64,000 nucleotides of DNA from Pseudophaeobacter arcticus DSM 23566 (GCF_000473205.1 NZ_KI421507.1:1151934-1215933), one strand, 5' to 3'. Positions 1 to 9,553 are shown, counted from the stretch's first letter. Notes: generated from the letters alone by a model not told the origin. Program-made: numbers and translations.

Positions 1-1
1 G

Positions 2-316
2 GGATTTGAGGCCCGCGACACCACCATTGCGACAAATACCAAAGGTGTTGCCGGGGTTCAGGTGGTGCGTCCGGGTACTGCCGGGGCGGATCCGGTCTGG
101 GCCAGCCACGACAGCGATATCCACTTTACCTTTGTGATGAATGGCGCCGTGACGCTGGAGGGCGAGGGGCGCGATCCCTATCCGCTGGAAGAGGGCGACG
201 CCTTTGTCATCCCGCCGGGGATGAAGACGCGGCTCAGCGGCGCTTCTGCCGATCTGGAGCTGTTGGAGGTCAGCCTGCCGGGGGTGTTCAACACCACGGT
301 TTTGCAGGGCGAATAG
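2..316 (+). CDS. Cupin-domain protein, 3' fragment
   Basis: The frame is open from base 2 with no start, so the gene begins upstream of the window; 104 C-terminal residues are visible. The alternation HFTFVMNGAVTLEGEG, then PLEEGDAFVIPPG, then short beta strands is the two-motif pattern of a single cupin barrel. In the second motif the usual histidine after PxG is replaced (PPGMKTRL), so the visible part may not carry a full metal site. Substrate cannot be told. It precedes the nucleoside salvage genes by about 220 bp and is probably a separate transcription unit. Confidence 0.7.
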   Translation, partial: GFEARDTTIATNTKGVAGVQVVRPGTAGADPVWASHDSDIHFTFVMNGAVTLEGEGRDPYPLEEGDAFVIPPGMKTRLSGASADLELLEVSLPGVFNTTVLQGE

Positions 317-370
317 CCGCCGGGCCGGGGACAGGGCAGGAGGCAGGGCAGGGCCTAGAACTGGGCAGAG

Positions 371-438
371 GACTGCGCGTAGGGCCGAACAAAAACTGGG
401 CGTAGGGCCGAGCATAAGACTGCGCGTCGGCCTGCGCG
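371..438. repeat. Three imperfect ~23-bp tandem units
   Basis: The spacer between the cupin gene and cdd contains three consecutive copies of a phrase of the form GACTGCGCGTAGGGCCGA followed by an A-rich tail (starting near 371, 395 and 418). The copies differ by a few substitutions and the last lacks the A-rich tail. It looks like slippage-derived spacer DNA; no promoter or hairpin function is evident. Confidence 0.6.
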
Positions 439-539
439 CGGCGATAGGGGCTTTCCCTTTGCCGCTGCTTTCTCCTATCCTGCTACCTTTCGATCCAACC
501 ACGCAGCCTGCTGTTGCCCCAATCTAGCGAGATCCATTT

Positions 540-932
540 ATGACCCTGAAAGAAGCAGCCCTCGCCGTGCGTAAGAATGCCCACGCGCCTTATTCCAATT
601 TTCTGGTCGGGGCGGCTCTGCGCACCGCTGCGGGCAATACCTATGTGGGCTGTAATGTTGAAAACGTCGCCTATCCCGAAGGCACCTGCGCCGAGGCCGG
701 TGCCATTGCCGCCATGGTGGCCGCGGGTGAGCGCGAGCTGGCAGAGGTCTATGTGGTGGCCGACAGCCCGGCGCCGGTGCCCCCCTGTGGCGGCTGCCGT
801 CAAAAGCTCAAGGAATTTGGCGCAGGCGCGGTGAAGGTGACCCTGGGCACGCTCGACGGGGTGGAACATGAGACCACAATCGCAGATCTGCTGCCCGGTG
901 CCTTTGATGCCGCCCATATGACGCGGAGCTAA
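540..932 (+). CDS. cdd: Cytidine deaminase
   Basis: Zinc hydrolase that deaminates cytidine and deoxycytidine to uridine and deoxyuridine in the cytosol. The 130-residue length is that of the small homotetrameric form. The zinc site is complete: C50-A-E52 (E52 the proton shuttle) and P-C83-G-G-C86. It is the first gene of a run with deoA (4-bp gap), deoB and upp, so its product can be phosphorolysed by the next enzyme. The ATG at 540 is the first start consistent with the family N-terminus (MTLKEAALAVRKNAHAPYSN). Confidence 0.96.
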   Translation: MTLKEAALAVRKNAHAPYSNFLVGAALRTAAGNTYVGCNVENVAYPEGTCAEAGAIAAMVAAGERELAEVYVVADSPAPVPPCGGCRQKLKEFGAGAVKVTLGTLDGVEHETTIADLLPGAFDAAHMTRS

Positions 933-936
933 CCCC

Positions 937-2241
937 ATGGATGCGCGTGCGATCATTGCCACTCTGCGCCGGGGCGGGCAGCCCAGCGAGACAGAGCTGA
1001 GCTGGTTTGCCCAGGGGCTTGCCAGCGGCGAGGTCAGCGATGCACAGGCGGGGGCCTTTGCCATGGCGGTCTGCCTGCAGGGGCTGGACCAGTCCGGGCG
1101 GCGCGCCCTGACCCTGGCGATGCGCGACAGCGGCGATGTGCTGCAGTGGGACCTGCCCGGACCGGTGATGGACAAGCACTCCACCGGCGGCGTCGGCGAT
1201 TGTGTGTCGCTGCTGCTGGCGCCGGCGCTGGCGGAATGTGGTGTCTATGTGCCGATGATTTCAGGGCGGGGGCTGGGTCATACCGGCGGCACTCTGGACA
1301 AGATGGAGGCCATCCCCGGCGTTGTCACCCAAATCTCGCAACAGCGGCTGCACAGGATTACCGCAGAGGTGGGCTGCGCCATCGTTGGCGCCACCGGGCG
1401 GATCGCGCCGGCGGATAAGCGGCTTTATGCCATTCGCGATGTCACCGCGACGGTCGAAAGCCTTGATCTGATCACCGCTTCGATCCTGTCGAAAAAGCTC
1501 GCCGCCAGCCCCGAGGCTTTGGTGCTGGATGTGAAAATCGGCTCTGGCGCCTTTATGAAAACCATTGAAGAGGCGCGCGCCCTGGCGCGCTCCTTGGTTG
1601 ATACCGCCAATGCGGCGGGCTGCCAGACCACGGCGCTGATCACCGATATGAACCAGCCCATCGCCCGCGCCCTGGGCAATGGGCTGGAGGTGGCCGAGGT
1701 GATGCTGGCGCTGACCGCGGGCAAGCCCTGCCCGCTGATCGAAATCACCGCGGCCCTGTCTGGTATCTTGCTGGCCCATGCCGGTCTGGCCGGGGATGAG
1801 GCCGAAGGGGCGCAGCTGATCACCGAGGCATTGCTGAGCGGGCGGGTGGCGAACCGCTTTGGCCGCATGGTTGCGGCCCAGGGTGGGCCCGATGATTTTG
1901 CCAGCCATTGGCACCGCTACTTGCCGGTGGCCCCGGTCATCCGCGAGGTGACAGCGCAGCGTTCGGGCTATATCGCTGCGATGGATGGTGAGGCACTGGG
2001 GCTGGCTGTGGTCCACTTGGGCGGCGGGCGTTTGGTCGAAGGCGATCAGGTGGACCCGGCTGTGGGCCTGTCGGATCTGGTGCGTCTGGGCCAATGGGTC
2101 GAGGCGGGGGACTGCCTGGCGCGCATCCATGCGGCCCGCGAAAGCGCGGCGCAGGAGGCCGAGGCAAGCCTGCGGAGCGCCCTGACGCTTTCAGCGCAGG
2201 CCCCGGTGGTGCCTGACCTGATACAGGAAAGGATCGGCTGA
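937..2241 (+). CDS. deoA: Thymidine phosphorylase
   Basis: Cleaves thymidine or deoxyuridine with phosphate to the free base and 2-deoxyribose 1-phosphate. The 434-residue protein has the N-terminal helical domain followed by the family signature DKHSTGGVGD at residues 79-88, the phosphate-binding region of pyrimidine nucleoside phosphorylases, and KIGSGAFMK further on. It starts 4 bp after cdd, and its TGA shares an A with the ATG of deoB, so translation is likely coupled. The deoxyribose 1-phosphate made here is the substrate of DeoB. Confidence 0.96.
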   Translation: MDARAIIATLRRGGQPSETELSWFAQGLASGEVSDAQAGAFAMAVCLQGLDQSGRRALTLAMRDSGDVLQWDLPGPVMDKHSTGGVGDCVSLLLAPALAECGVYVPMISGRGLGHTGGTLDKMEAIPGVVTQISQQRLHRITAEVGCAIVGATGRIAPADKRLYAIRDVTATVESLDLITASILSKKLAASPEALVLDVKIGSGAFMKTIEEARALARSLVDTANAAGCQTTALITDMNQPIARALGNGLEVAEVMLALTAGKPCPLIEITAALSGILLAHAGLAGDEAEGAQLITEALLSGRVANRFGRMVAAQGGPDDFASHWHRYLPVAPVIREVTAQRSGYIAAMDGEALGLAVVHLGGGRLVEGDQVDPAVGLSDLVRLGQWVEAGDCLARIHAARESAAQEAEASLRSALTLSAQAPVVPDLIQERIG

Positions 2242-3452
2242 TGGCACGTGCCTTTTTGGTGGTGATGGATTCCCTTGGTATTGGCGGCGCGCCGGATGCC
2301 AGTGATTTTTACAATGGCGATCTGCCGGATCTTGGCGCCAATACCCTGGCGCATATCGCCCAGGCCTGCGCTGCGGGCCGGGCCGAGCAGGGGCGCTCAG
2401 GCCCTTTGCATTTGCCCACTCTCGAAGCATTGGGGCTGGGGGCGGCCCTGCGGCTGGCGTCCAATGTGCCGCTGCCGGGGTTCGAGGCGGCACCAACCGG
2501 GCTTTGGGGCTGCGCCGCTGAGGTGAGCCAGGGTAAAGACACCCCTTCGGGCCATTGGGAGCTGGCGGGGCTGCCGGTGCCCTGGCAGTGGTGTTACTTT
2601 CCTGACACCAACCCGGCCTTCCCGCCAGAGCTGACAGATTTTGTCGCCGAGGCAGCGGGCGCTACAGGTATCCTGGGTAATTGTCATGCCTCGGGCACCG
2701 ATATCATCGCCCGCCATGGCGCTGCCCATATGCAGAGCGGCCAGCCGATCTGCTATACCTCTGCCGACAGCGTGTTTCAGATCGCCGCCCATGAAGACAG
2801 CTTTGGGCTGGAGCGCCTGTTGGATCTGTGCCGCAAAGTGGCGCCACGGCTGCATGCGATGAAGGTCGGGCGGGTGATCGCGCGGCCCTTTGTCGGCACG
2901 CCTGAACAGGGGTTTACCCGCACCGCCAACCGCCGTGACTTTGCCATTGCGCTGCCCGCTCCGGTATTGACCAATTGGGTGCAAGAGGCGGGGCAAAGGG
3001 TGCATGCCATTGGCAAGATTGGTGATATTTTCACCATGTCCGGCATTGATAGCCTTAAAAAGGGCCGCGATGTCCAGCTGTTTCAACATCTGACCGCGGC
3101 GATTGATCAGGCGGAAGAGGGCAGTCTGACCTTTGCCAATTTTGTCGAATTTGACAGTCTTTATGGCCATCGCCGCGATATTGCGGGCTATGCCCGGGCG
3201 CTGGAATGGTTTGATGCAGAACTGGGCAAGCTGCTGCCGCGCCTGCATCCCGGTGACATGCTGCTGTTGACGGCGGATCATGGCAATGACCCCAGCTGGC
3301 CCGGCACCGACCACACCCGCGAACAGGTGCCTGTTCTGATGGCGGGGCGGGGCACAGGCTGCATTGGTCAGCGGGCTTTTGTGGATGTTGCCGCCTCGGT
3401 TGCGGCGCATCTGAATGTTCCGGCCCAGGGGCCGGGGCGCAGCTTTCTTTGA
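2241..3452 (+). CDS. deoB: Phosphopentomutase
   Basis: Interconverts (deoxy)ribose 1-phosphate and 5-phosphate. The 403-residue protein has the alkaline-phosphatase superfamily metal sites: an N-terminal Asp (MARAFLVVMD, D10) and the late TADHGND...GTDHTRE motif. The phosphorylated threonine lies in QGKDTPSGHWE (T101). It overlaps deoA by one base (TGATG). The aldolase gene deoC, which would finish deoxyribose breakdown, is not in the window. Confidence 0.96.
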   Translation: MARAFLVVMDSLGIGGAPDASDFYNGDLPDLGANTLAHIAQACAAGRAEQGRSGPLHLPTLEALGLGAALRLASNVPLPGFEAAPTGLWGCAAEVSQGKDTPSGHWELAGLPVPWQWCYFPDTNPAFPPELTDFVAEAAGATGILGNCHASGTDIIARHGAAHMQSGQPICYTSADSVFQIAAHEDSFGLERLLDLCRKVAPRLHAMKVGRVIARPFVGTPEQGFTRTANRRDFAIALPAPVLTNWVQEAGQRVHAIGKIGDIFTMSGIDSLKKGRDVQLFQHLTAAIDQAEEGSLTFANFVEFDSLYGHRRDIAGYARALEWFDAELGKLLPRLHPGDMLLLTADHGNDPSWPGTDHTREQVPVLMAGRGTGCIGQRAFVDVAASVAAHLNVPAQGPGRSFL

Positions 3453-3544
3453 CCACCAGATCAAAAAGCTGCTTGCCCTGACAGGGCGCGCGCGCATAAA
3501 CCCGCGCTGAAAGATCATGGAATTCATTGTAGGAGAGAGCCCAA

Positions 3545-4177
3545 ATGAGCGAACATCTGACCGTTGTTGATCACCCACTGGTGCAGCACAAGCTCACGCT
3601 GATGCGCGACAAGGGCACTTCGACCTCTGAATTCCGTCGCCTGCTGCATGAGATCACCCAGCTGTTGGCCTATGAGATCACCCGCGAGCTGCCGGTGACC
3701 CATAAGACCATCGAAACCCCGATGGAAACCATGGACTCGCCCATTCTGGCCGGTAAAAAGCTGGCGCTGGTGTCGATCCTGCGCGCTGGCAACGGTATGC
3801 TCGACGGGGTTCTGGAGCTGGTGCCCTCGGCCCGTGTTGGCTTTGTTGGACTGTACCGCGACGAAGAAACCCTGCAGCCAGTGCAATATTATTTCAAAGC
3901 CCCCAAGGAGCTGGGCGACCGGATGGTCATTGCGGTGGATCCGATGCTGGCCACGGGCAATTCCTCGGCTGCGGCGATTGATCTGCTGAAAGAGGCGGGC
4001 GCCACCAATATCCGGTTCCTCTGCCTGCTGGCGGCGCCAGAAGGTGTGGCACGGATGAAAGAAGCCCATCCGGATGTGCCGATTGTGACCGCCTCCCTGG
4101 ATCGTGAGCTGAACGACAAGGGCTATATCATGCCGGGTCTTGGCGATGCCGGTGACCGGATGTTCGGCACCAAATAG
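3545..4177 (+). CDS. upp: Uracil phosphoribosyltransferase
   Basis: Converts uracil and PRPP to UMP, recovering the base released by the upstream phosphorylase. The 210-residue length is standard. The PRPP-binding loop is [11 protein letters not shown] (about residues 131-141), and the uracil-binding C-terminal stretch [12 protein letters not shown] is present. An AGGAGAGAG stretch lies about 8 bp before the ATG. It is 92 bp downstream of deoB in the same direction, probably in the same operon, and is followed by a strong hairpin. Confidence 0.96.
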   Translation: MSEHLTVVDHPLVQHKLTLMRDKGTSTSEFRRLLHEITQLLAYEITRELPVTHKTIETPMETMDSPILAGKKLALVSILRAGNGMLDGVLELVPSARVGFVGLYRDEETLQPVQYYFKAPKELGDRMVIAVDPMLATGNSSAAAIDLLKEAGATNIRFLCLLAAPEGVARMKEAHPDVPIVTASLDRELNDKGYIMPGLGDAGDRMFGTK

Positions 4178-4202
4178 ATCCGTCTTTTTGGCAAGTTACC
4201 CT

Positions 4203-4242
4203 ATGGCGGTAATCGGGCAACTATTTGTCTGATTGCCGCCAT
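4203..4242 (+). terminator. Hairpin downstream of upp
   Basis: Arms ATGGCGGTAATC (4203-4214) and GATTGCCGCCAT (4231-4242) pair at 11 of 12 positions around a 16-base loop and are followed by ATTGTTGCC. It lies 25 bp after the upp stop and is the likely end of the salvage transcript. The T-run is weak. Confidence 0.55.
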
Positions 4243-4315
4243 ATTGTTGCCACAGGCGGCTTTACTCATTCGACAAATTGAGGCATCCTGACCCCATATA
4301 TTGTGGGGCCCAGGT

Positions 4316-5719
4316 ATGAAAATAACTAGAATTGTCGCGCTTGTCATCATTGCGACCTCCGCTGCAGTTACAGCTCAAACCTCGGTGCTGCAGGCGCAGA
4401 CCCTGCGATCAGTCAGCCCCCCCGCCGAGTTTCCCCCGGCCTCCTTCAAAGGCAAACAGTTCGTCGACAGCCGTGGCTGCGTCTATATCCGGGCCGGTAT
4501 TGATGGCAATGTAAACTGGGTGCCACGGGTGGCGCGCAATCGCAAACAGCTGTGTGGCTATCAGCCGACCGCTATTGCCGGGGCCACCGCCCGGCCCACA
4601 CAAAGCGCCGCGCCTGAACAGATCACGCTGAATGGCGGTGCCGCCTCCACTGCTGCTGCATCCACTGCCCGTCCTGCTCTGGCCCGCCCGGCCGCCAGCA
4701 CGCCCCGCAGAGCCGCCGCAACCGCCCCGGCGCCCACTGTGGTGACCACGACGCGGGTACGGCGTACGCCGCAAACCACCACGGCGCGGGTTGCGCCTGC
4801 GCCCAAGACCCCTCGCACCACAGCTGCGGCTCCGGTCAGAATTCAGGCGGTACCTGCAGCCCCGGTAGCCACACCCCGTGCGACGGCCTCCAACCAGCCA
4901 ACTGGCTCTTCTCAGGGCGGCTGTGCCGGGGCTTCGGCGATCAGTCAGCAGTACAGCAACCAAAGCGGCGTGCGCTGCGGCCCGCAGAAACAATCACCTG
5001 TCAGCTATGGTTCAGGCAGCGGCATTGGCCCGCAGTCCTCGCTGCAGTTGACGCCCAATACGCGGGTGCTGCCGGTGCATGTCTATCAGCAGCAGCGCCA
5101 TAGTCAGGGATTGACCACGCCAGCCGGGTACAAGCCAGCCTGGAAGGATGACCGTCTGAACCTGCGCCGCGCCGAGCGTGATCTGCGCCCGGCCATCCTG
5201 ACCAGCCAGACAGAGGTGCCTGCGGGCTATGTGCTGGTTGCCCGTGGCGATGACCGGATGAACCCAATGCGGGGCGTCCGCACGGCCCAGGGCGATGCAC
5301 AGATGGCGGGTATCTGGGATAATGGATCCCCACGTCGGCTTCGGTCACTGCCGTTGGACCGCCAGGTTGTGACCGCCCGGAACACGCGTCAGGACCAATT
5401 TGAGGGCGGGGCCCCAAGCCGCGGGCTGGCGCTGCGCCTGTCGAGCCGCTCGGCACCCGGGGCAACCCTGGAGGACCGTCCTGCGGCCTCCCCGTCGCGC
5501 TATATTCGCGCCGCGACCTTCGCTGATCCGGCTGAGGCGCAGCAGGCGGCGCGCTCCTTGGCTGCAACCGGTGTACCGGTGCGTCTTGGCTCTGTTTCGC
5601 GCAAAGGTGTGCCCCATAAGGTGGTTTTGGCCGGACCTTTTGGCACTTTGGATGCAGCTGAACAGGCGCTCAACAAGGTTCGGGCCGCTGGCTATCGTGG
5701 CGCCCGGATCAGTCACTAA
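4316..5719 (+). CDS. Exported SPOR-domain protein with Ala/Pro/Thr-rich linker
   Basis: 467 residues from the ATG at 4316, chosen because it gives a clean signal peptide (MKITRIVALVIIATSAAVTA then a Q/A cleavage region); an in-frame TTG at 4301 would spoil it. After a short conserved N-terminal part (KGKQFVDSRGCVYIRAG, one Cys), residues of about 85-210 are Ala/Pro/Thr/Arg-rich low complexity. The last ~80 residues (YIRAATFADPAEAQQAARSL to the end) match the SPOR fold, which binds denuded peptidoglycan at division sites. A periplasmic or outer-membrane role in cell division or envelope upkeep is inferred. Confidence 0.8.
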   Translation: MKITRIVALVIIATSAAVTAQTSVLQAQTLRSVSPPAEFPPASFKGKQFVDSRGCVYIRAGIDGNVNWVPRVARNRKQLCGYQPTAIAGATARPTQSAAPEQITLNGGAASTAAASTARPALARPAASTPRRAAATAPAPTVVTTTRVRRTPQTTTARVAPAPKTPRTTAAAPVRIQAVPAAPVATPRATASNQPTGSSQGGCAGASAISQQYSNQSGVRCGPQKQSPVSYGSGSGIGPQSSLQLTPNTRVLPVHVYQQQRHSQGLTTPAGYKPAWKDDRLNLRRAERDLRPAILTSQTEVPAGYVLVARGDDRMNPMRGVRTAQGDAQMAGIWDNGSPRRLRSLPLDRQVVTARNTRQDQFEGGAPSRGLALRLSSRSAPGATLEDRPAASPSRYIRAATFADPAEAQQAARSLAATGVPVRLGSVSRKGVPHKVVLAGPFGTLDAAEQALNKVRAAGYRGARISH

Positions 5720-6049
5720 GCGGCCACTCATCCTGGTGTTTGGTCCCGTAGCTTGGTCCCGGTGCTTGGTAGTGTTTGGGGCAAGTTCTTTGCGCCTTCG
5801 CGACAGGTTTCTTGCGCGCGCCTGATTTGCGCATGCCTGATTTGCTTATGCCCGACTTGCTTATCACTGGGGGCTGGAATGTCGGGCGAGGCCGCAGGTG
5901 GGCTTGAATCGCAGGCTGTCGAGTTCTGTATTAAACGACCCACCTACCTAGCCGTATGGCAGAGCCCTCCGGTGGGGCACACTGGGGCGCGGGGTACACT
6001 GGCAGAACTCTCTGGCAGAACCCTCCGCCAGAGCCCTCCGGCGGGCTCA
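5720..6049. other. Spacer with short repeated phrases and hairpins
   Basis: This 330-bp spacer between two converging genes has no convincing ORF. Around 5815-5865 a unit of about 15 bp (GCGCATGCCTGATTT, GCTTATGCCCGACTT) repeats imperfectly, and TTGGTCCCG recurs around 5741-5762. At 5958-6050 the phrase GCAGAGCCCTCCGG recurs with small hairpins; the last, GAGCCC...GGGCTC (about 6032-6050), borders the stop of the minus-strand gene and could act as its terminator. Known RNA families were considered and none fitted. Confidence 0.5.
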
Positions 6050-7060
6050 CTAGCCGCAGATGTTTTGCAGCTGCACCCAGTCGCGATCATTCAGCACCGG
6101 CTCCAGCACCCGACCGGCCATCGGATCGGCTTCGATCAGGCCAAGCGTGGTTTCTCCGGTCACATCCAGCGCATAGGCATAGGGGGTCGAGGGGATGGCG
6201 GCGCGGGCAAACTCGGCCAGCAACAGATCATCCGGCAAGTCCGGGCGCGGCGCGGCCAGCACGGTCTCGGAATATAGATCCAGGGTTTCGCGGGTCAGCT
6301 CTCCGGTGGTGAGCAGCCGGAACGAGGCAAGAACGCCCCCGGCCTCCAGCAGCTCTGCCAGGGGATCGCGCAGATGGGCGCGGGCGCGTTCGGCCAGGAT
6401 CGCGCCTGCAGCAACTGCCGGATCCTCAAAATCCTCCACCAGGCTGCGGTTCAGCAGGACAATGCCGCCGGGCAGATGCAGGCTGCTGGCGACGCCAGAG
6501 CGCATGATCACCAGTTGCCGCACGTCGGTGCGCCCTGCCAGTTTGGCCAGGATCGGGTTGGCCTCGGTGGTGGTGCAGGCCTGCCCAGAGACCCGTTCAA
6601 TGCGGCCAAGCAAGGCCTGTCCGATCGCCTTGGTCTTGATCTCTGGCACCACTTTGACTGCGTGGTTTTGCATCAATCCTGGCAGCCCGAAGACCACCAA
6701 CAGTGCCACCAGCGCCAGGCTGCCAAAGATGCTCACCACCCGCAATCGGCCAGGATGGGGGCGGGCGCGCTCAATCGCGGTGCGGACCTTTTCGATGGCC
6801 TCCAGCATTGTCGTTTCATCCTGGGGGATTTCAAGCTGTTCACCGGGGTCACCATCCGGGTGAAACAGGGCCGGAAATACACCGGGGTTGGCCCGTTCCA
6901 CCGCCGCCAGAGACCAATGCGCCAGCACCCGGTCCTGCATATCGGTGATGGTGAGCGTCGCATCGCCAACCGAAATGATCACGTCACGACGCTGCGCGTC
7001 TGGGCTCGCTCGCCAAAGGCCCGCAGCCTCAAGTCGTTCGAATTCCCTCAGAACGGTCAT
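6050..7060 (-). CDS. Membrane protein with degenerate M48-like peptidase domain
   Basis: 336 residues. The N-terminal ~100 residues are soluble (beta-rich start, then a charged helix), one membrane segment spans about 107-128, and the rest is probably periplasmic. Residues about 198-242 (GGIVLLNRSLVEDFEDPAVA then GAILAERARAHLRDPLAELL) follow the layout of M48 metallopeptidases, where a GGxxxxxxxL stretch precedes the HExxH helix. Here the helix reads AERARAH, so the HExxH zinc motif is absent. If the match is right, it is a non-catalytic relative. Function unknown; it stands alone on the minus strand. Confidence 0.65.
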   Translation of the reverse strand: MTVLREFERLEAAGLWRASPDAQRRDVIISVGDATLTITDMQDRVLAHWSLAAVERANPGVFPALFHPDGDPGEQLEIPQDETTMLEAIEKVRTAIERARPHPGRLRVVSIFGSLALVALLVVFGLPGLMQNHAVKVVPEIKTKAIGQALLGRIERVSGQACTTTEANPILAKLAGRTDVRQLVIMRSGVASSLHLPGGIVLLNRSLVEDFEDPAVAAGAILAERARAHLRDPLAELLEAGGVLASFRLLTTGELTRETLDLYSETVLAAPRPDLPDDLLLAEFARAAIPSTPYAYALDVTGETTLGLIEADPMAGRVLEPVLNDRDWVQLQNICG

Positions 7061-7284
7061 TCATCCTGCCTGTGTTGCCTGTTTTCGTTGCCAAAAGCCT
7101 AGCATGGCTCTGCCGCAGGCGGCAAATGGCTTTGCATAGCAAAGGCCTTGAATAGCGCGATTTTCCCAGGGTCGCGCGTCGGATCGGCAATGGCAGGCGC
7201 GGGGCGGGTGTAGATCACTGTGTATTTTTGATCAAATTACTGTAACGTGAGGGGTGTTGTTGTGATGTGAGAGAAAGCGGAGAG

Positions 7285-7740
7285 ATGACAGGGATTTTTG
7301 TACGGGCGGCGCGGGTTGAAGATGCCGCGATCGTTGCTGATTTTGTACATGCGCTGATTGATGAGCTTTCGGGTGGGAAAGCGCCTGCAAAACAGGGGGT
7401 TTTTGACATTGCTCAGGCGTTGCTTGCGGGGGCGGATGTGAGTGCAGCCATAGCATATGCCGGGGGCGCGCCAGTTGGTGTCATCACGCTGAACCAATGT
7501 GCCGCAATCTATGCTGGTGGCACATTTGGCGAGATATCAGAGCTTTACGTGCGCCCTGACATGAGGTCTCAAGGGGTTGCGCAGTTGCTTTTAGATCATG
7601 CGCAGCAGCAAGCGCAGGCGCGGGGATGGACGCGTCTTGAGGTTGGTGCGCCAAAGCAGCCTGATTGGCATCGCACATTGCACTTCTACTTGCGCAATGG
7701 GTTTGATGAGGTCGGCCCGCGGCTGCGGCGTTTGGCCTGA
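7285..7740 (+). CDS. GNAT-family N-acetyltransferase
   Basis: 151 residues from the ATG at 7285. The acetyl-CoA binding core is visible: ISELYVRPDMRSQGVAQLLL has the R/QxxGxA signature of motif A, and the C-terminal HFYLRNGFDEVG is the usual beta6-beta7 ending. The acceptor substrate (amine, antibiotic or protein) cannot be told. An in-frame GTG at 7267 would add six residues but has no clear ribosome site; GGAG lies very close to the chosen ATG. It is a single gene. Confidence 0.85.
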   Translation: MTGIFVRAARVEDAAIVADFVHALIDELSGGKAPAKQGVFDIAQALLAGADVSAAIAYAGGAPVGVITLNQCAAIYAGGTFGEISELYVRPDMRSQGVAQLLLDHAQQQAQARGWTRLEVGAPKQPDWHRTLHFYLRNGFDEVGPRLRRLA

Positions 7741-7924
7741 AACCGCGCCACTCTCTGTGCACATTGCCAGCTTTGCGGCATAGCGCAGCAAGGAGCGTTT
7801 TCCGCCTGACCGACCCTTTGGGCAATGTCGTGACGGAAAACACCAAGTCATGGGATAGGGGGAAACGGTGGCACCAGGCCCACTCGCAACAGCAAAGGGG
7901 GCCTGGTTTAAAACGAGGGCTTGG

Positions 7925-9553
7925 CTACAGGGATTTTGCGATCTCGCGCAGCTCAAACTTCTGGATTTTCCCGGTAGAGGTCTTGGGAAGCTCCTGAAAA
8001 ATTACCCGCTTTGGCGCTTTGAAGCCGGCAAGGGTCTCGCGGGAAAAGGCGATCAAAGCGGCCTCGTCGACCTCTGCGCCCTCTTTGAGCTCGACAAAGG
8101 CGCAAGGCACCTCGCCCCATTTGTCGTCGGGTTTGGCCACCACCGCAGCCAGGTTCACCGCCTCATGGCCCATCAGCACGCCTTCGACCTCGACAGAGGA
8201 GATATTCTCGCCGCCTGAGATGATGATATCCTTGGCCCGGTCGGCGATCTGGATATAGCCATCGGGGTGCTGCACAGCGATATCGCCGGAGTGGAAATAG
8301 CCGCCCTCAAAGGCCTCGGCGGTGGCGTCGGGGTTTTTCAGATAGCCCTTCATCACCGAGTTGCCCCGCATGACGATCTCGCCCTGATCGGTGCCGTTCT
8401 TGGCGATCTGTTTCATATCGTCATCCAGCACAGTGATGTGGTCCATCATCGGGAAGGCAACCCCCTGTCGGGCCTTGATGGTGGCGCGGCCCTGATGGTC
8501 CAGCCCATCCCATTTGTCACCTTTCCACAGGCATTCGGTGACATGGCCGTAGGTTTCGGTCAGGCCATAGACCTGGGTGATATGAAAGCCGAGGGTTTCG
8601 ATCTTTTGCAGGGTGGCAGGCGCGGGCGGGGCGCCGGCGGTAAAGACCTCGACCGTGTGGTCAAAGGCGCGGCGCTCTTCTTCCTTGGCGTTGACCAGCA
8701 GGTTGAGCACGATGGGGGCGCCGCCAAAATGGGTGACGCCATGGTCGCCGATGGCATTGTAGATCGCCCCGGGGGTGATGTTGCGGCAGCAGACCAGGGT
8801 GCCGCCCAGAACCGGCATCATCCAGGTGTGGTTCCAGCCATTGCAGTGAAACAGCGGCACAATCGCCAGATAGACCGGGTTCAGCACCATGCGCCAGGAG
8901 ATCACCGTGCCCATGGTCATCAGGTAGGCGCCACGGTGGTGATACACCACGCCTTTGGGGCGGCCAGTGGTGCCCGAGGTATAGTTCAGCGCCAGGCTTT
9001 CCCATTCGTCCGTAGGCATGATCCATTCAAAATCATGCTCGGCGGTGTCCAGCACATCCTCGTATGCGGGGTGACGGCCGGTGGCCTGGAACCCGGCCTG
9101 CGGGTCGGGGACTTCGATCAACAGCGGAGGCTCGCCCTCCATCCGCGCCACGGCTGCCTCGGCCAGGGGCAGAAATTCGGTATCCACCAGAACCACCTTG
9201 GCGCCGCCGTGATCAAAGATATAGGCCACCGTGTCGGTATCCAGCCGGGTGTTGATGGTATTGAGCACGGCGCCACAGGCGGGCACGCCAAAATGCGCCT
9301 CGGCCTGGGCGGGCAGGTTGGGAATGAGCGTCGCCACCACATCGCCGGGCTTGACCCCCATACCCGCCAGCGCCGAGGCCAGCCGGGTGCAGCGATCATA
9401 ATAGGCGGCATAGGTCTTGCGGTGAGTGCCATAGACCACCGCCGGAATCTCGCCAAAAACATGGGCCGCCCGGCGCAGATGCGACAGCGGTGTCAGTGGT
9501 GCATAGTTTGCGGCGGTTTTCTCCAGCCCCGTTTCATCAGCCATCCAACCCAT
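7925..9553 (-). CDS. Acyl-CoA synthetase (AMP-forming), DmdB-like
   Basis: 542-residue ANL-superfamily ligase that activates a carboxylic acid with ATP to an acyl-adenylate and then a CoA thioester. The P-loop-like motif YTSGTTGRPKG, the A5 motif YGLTETYGH, the hinge region GYIQIADRAKDIIISGGENI and the C-terminal Lys in PKTSTGKIQK are all present. Size and sequence style match medium/long-chain acyl-CoA ligases and the methylmercaptopropionate-CoA ligase DmdB of roseobacters; the substrate cannot be settled from sequence. GGGAGG lies 8 bp before the ATG. Divergent from the EamA transporter gene. Confidence 0.88.
   Translation of the reverse strand: MGWMADETGLEKTAANYAPLTPLSHLRRAAHVFGEIPAVVYGTHRKTYAAYYDRCTRLASALAGMGVKPGDVVATLIPNLPAQAEAHFGVPACGAVLNTINTRLDTDTVAYIFDHGGAKVVLVDTEFLPLAEAAVARMEGEPPLLIEVPDPQAGFQATGRHPAYEDVLDTAEHDFEWIMPTDEWESLALNYTSGTTGRPKGVVYHHRGAYLMTMGTVISWRMVLNPVYLAIVPLFHCNGWNHTWMMPVLGGTLVCCRNITPGAIYNAIGDHGVTHFGGAPIVLNLLVNAKEEERRAFDHTVEVFTAGAPPAPATLQKIETLGFHITQVYGLTETYGHVTECLWKGDKWDGLDHQGRATIKARQGVAFPMMDHITVLDDDMKQIAKNGTDQGEIVMRGNSVMKGYLKNPDATAEAFEGGYFHSGDIAVQHPDGYIQIADRAKDIIISGGENISSVEVEGVLMGHEAVNLAAVVAKPDDKWGEVPCAFVELKEGAEVDEAALIAFSRETLAGFKAPKRVIFQELPKTSTGKIQKFELREIAKSL

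Noticed and set aside
5880..6050. Possible structural RNA (RNase P or similar) in the spacer
   Set aside because: A few phrases resembled RNA gene ends, but conserved cores of RNase P, SRP and tmRNA were not found on either strand.
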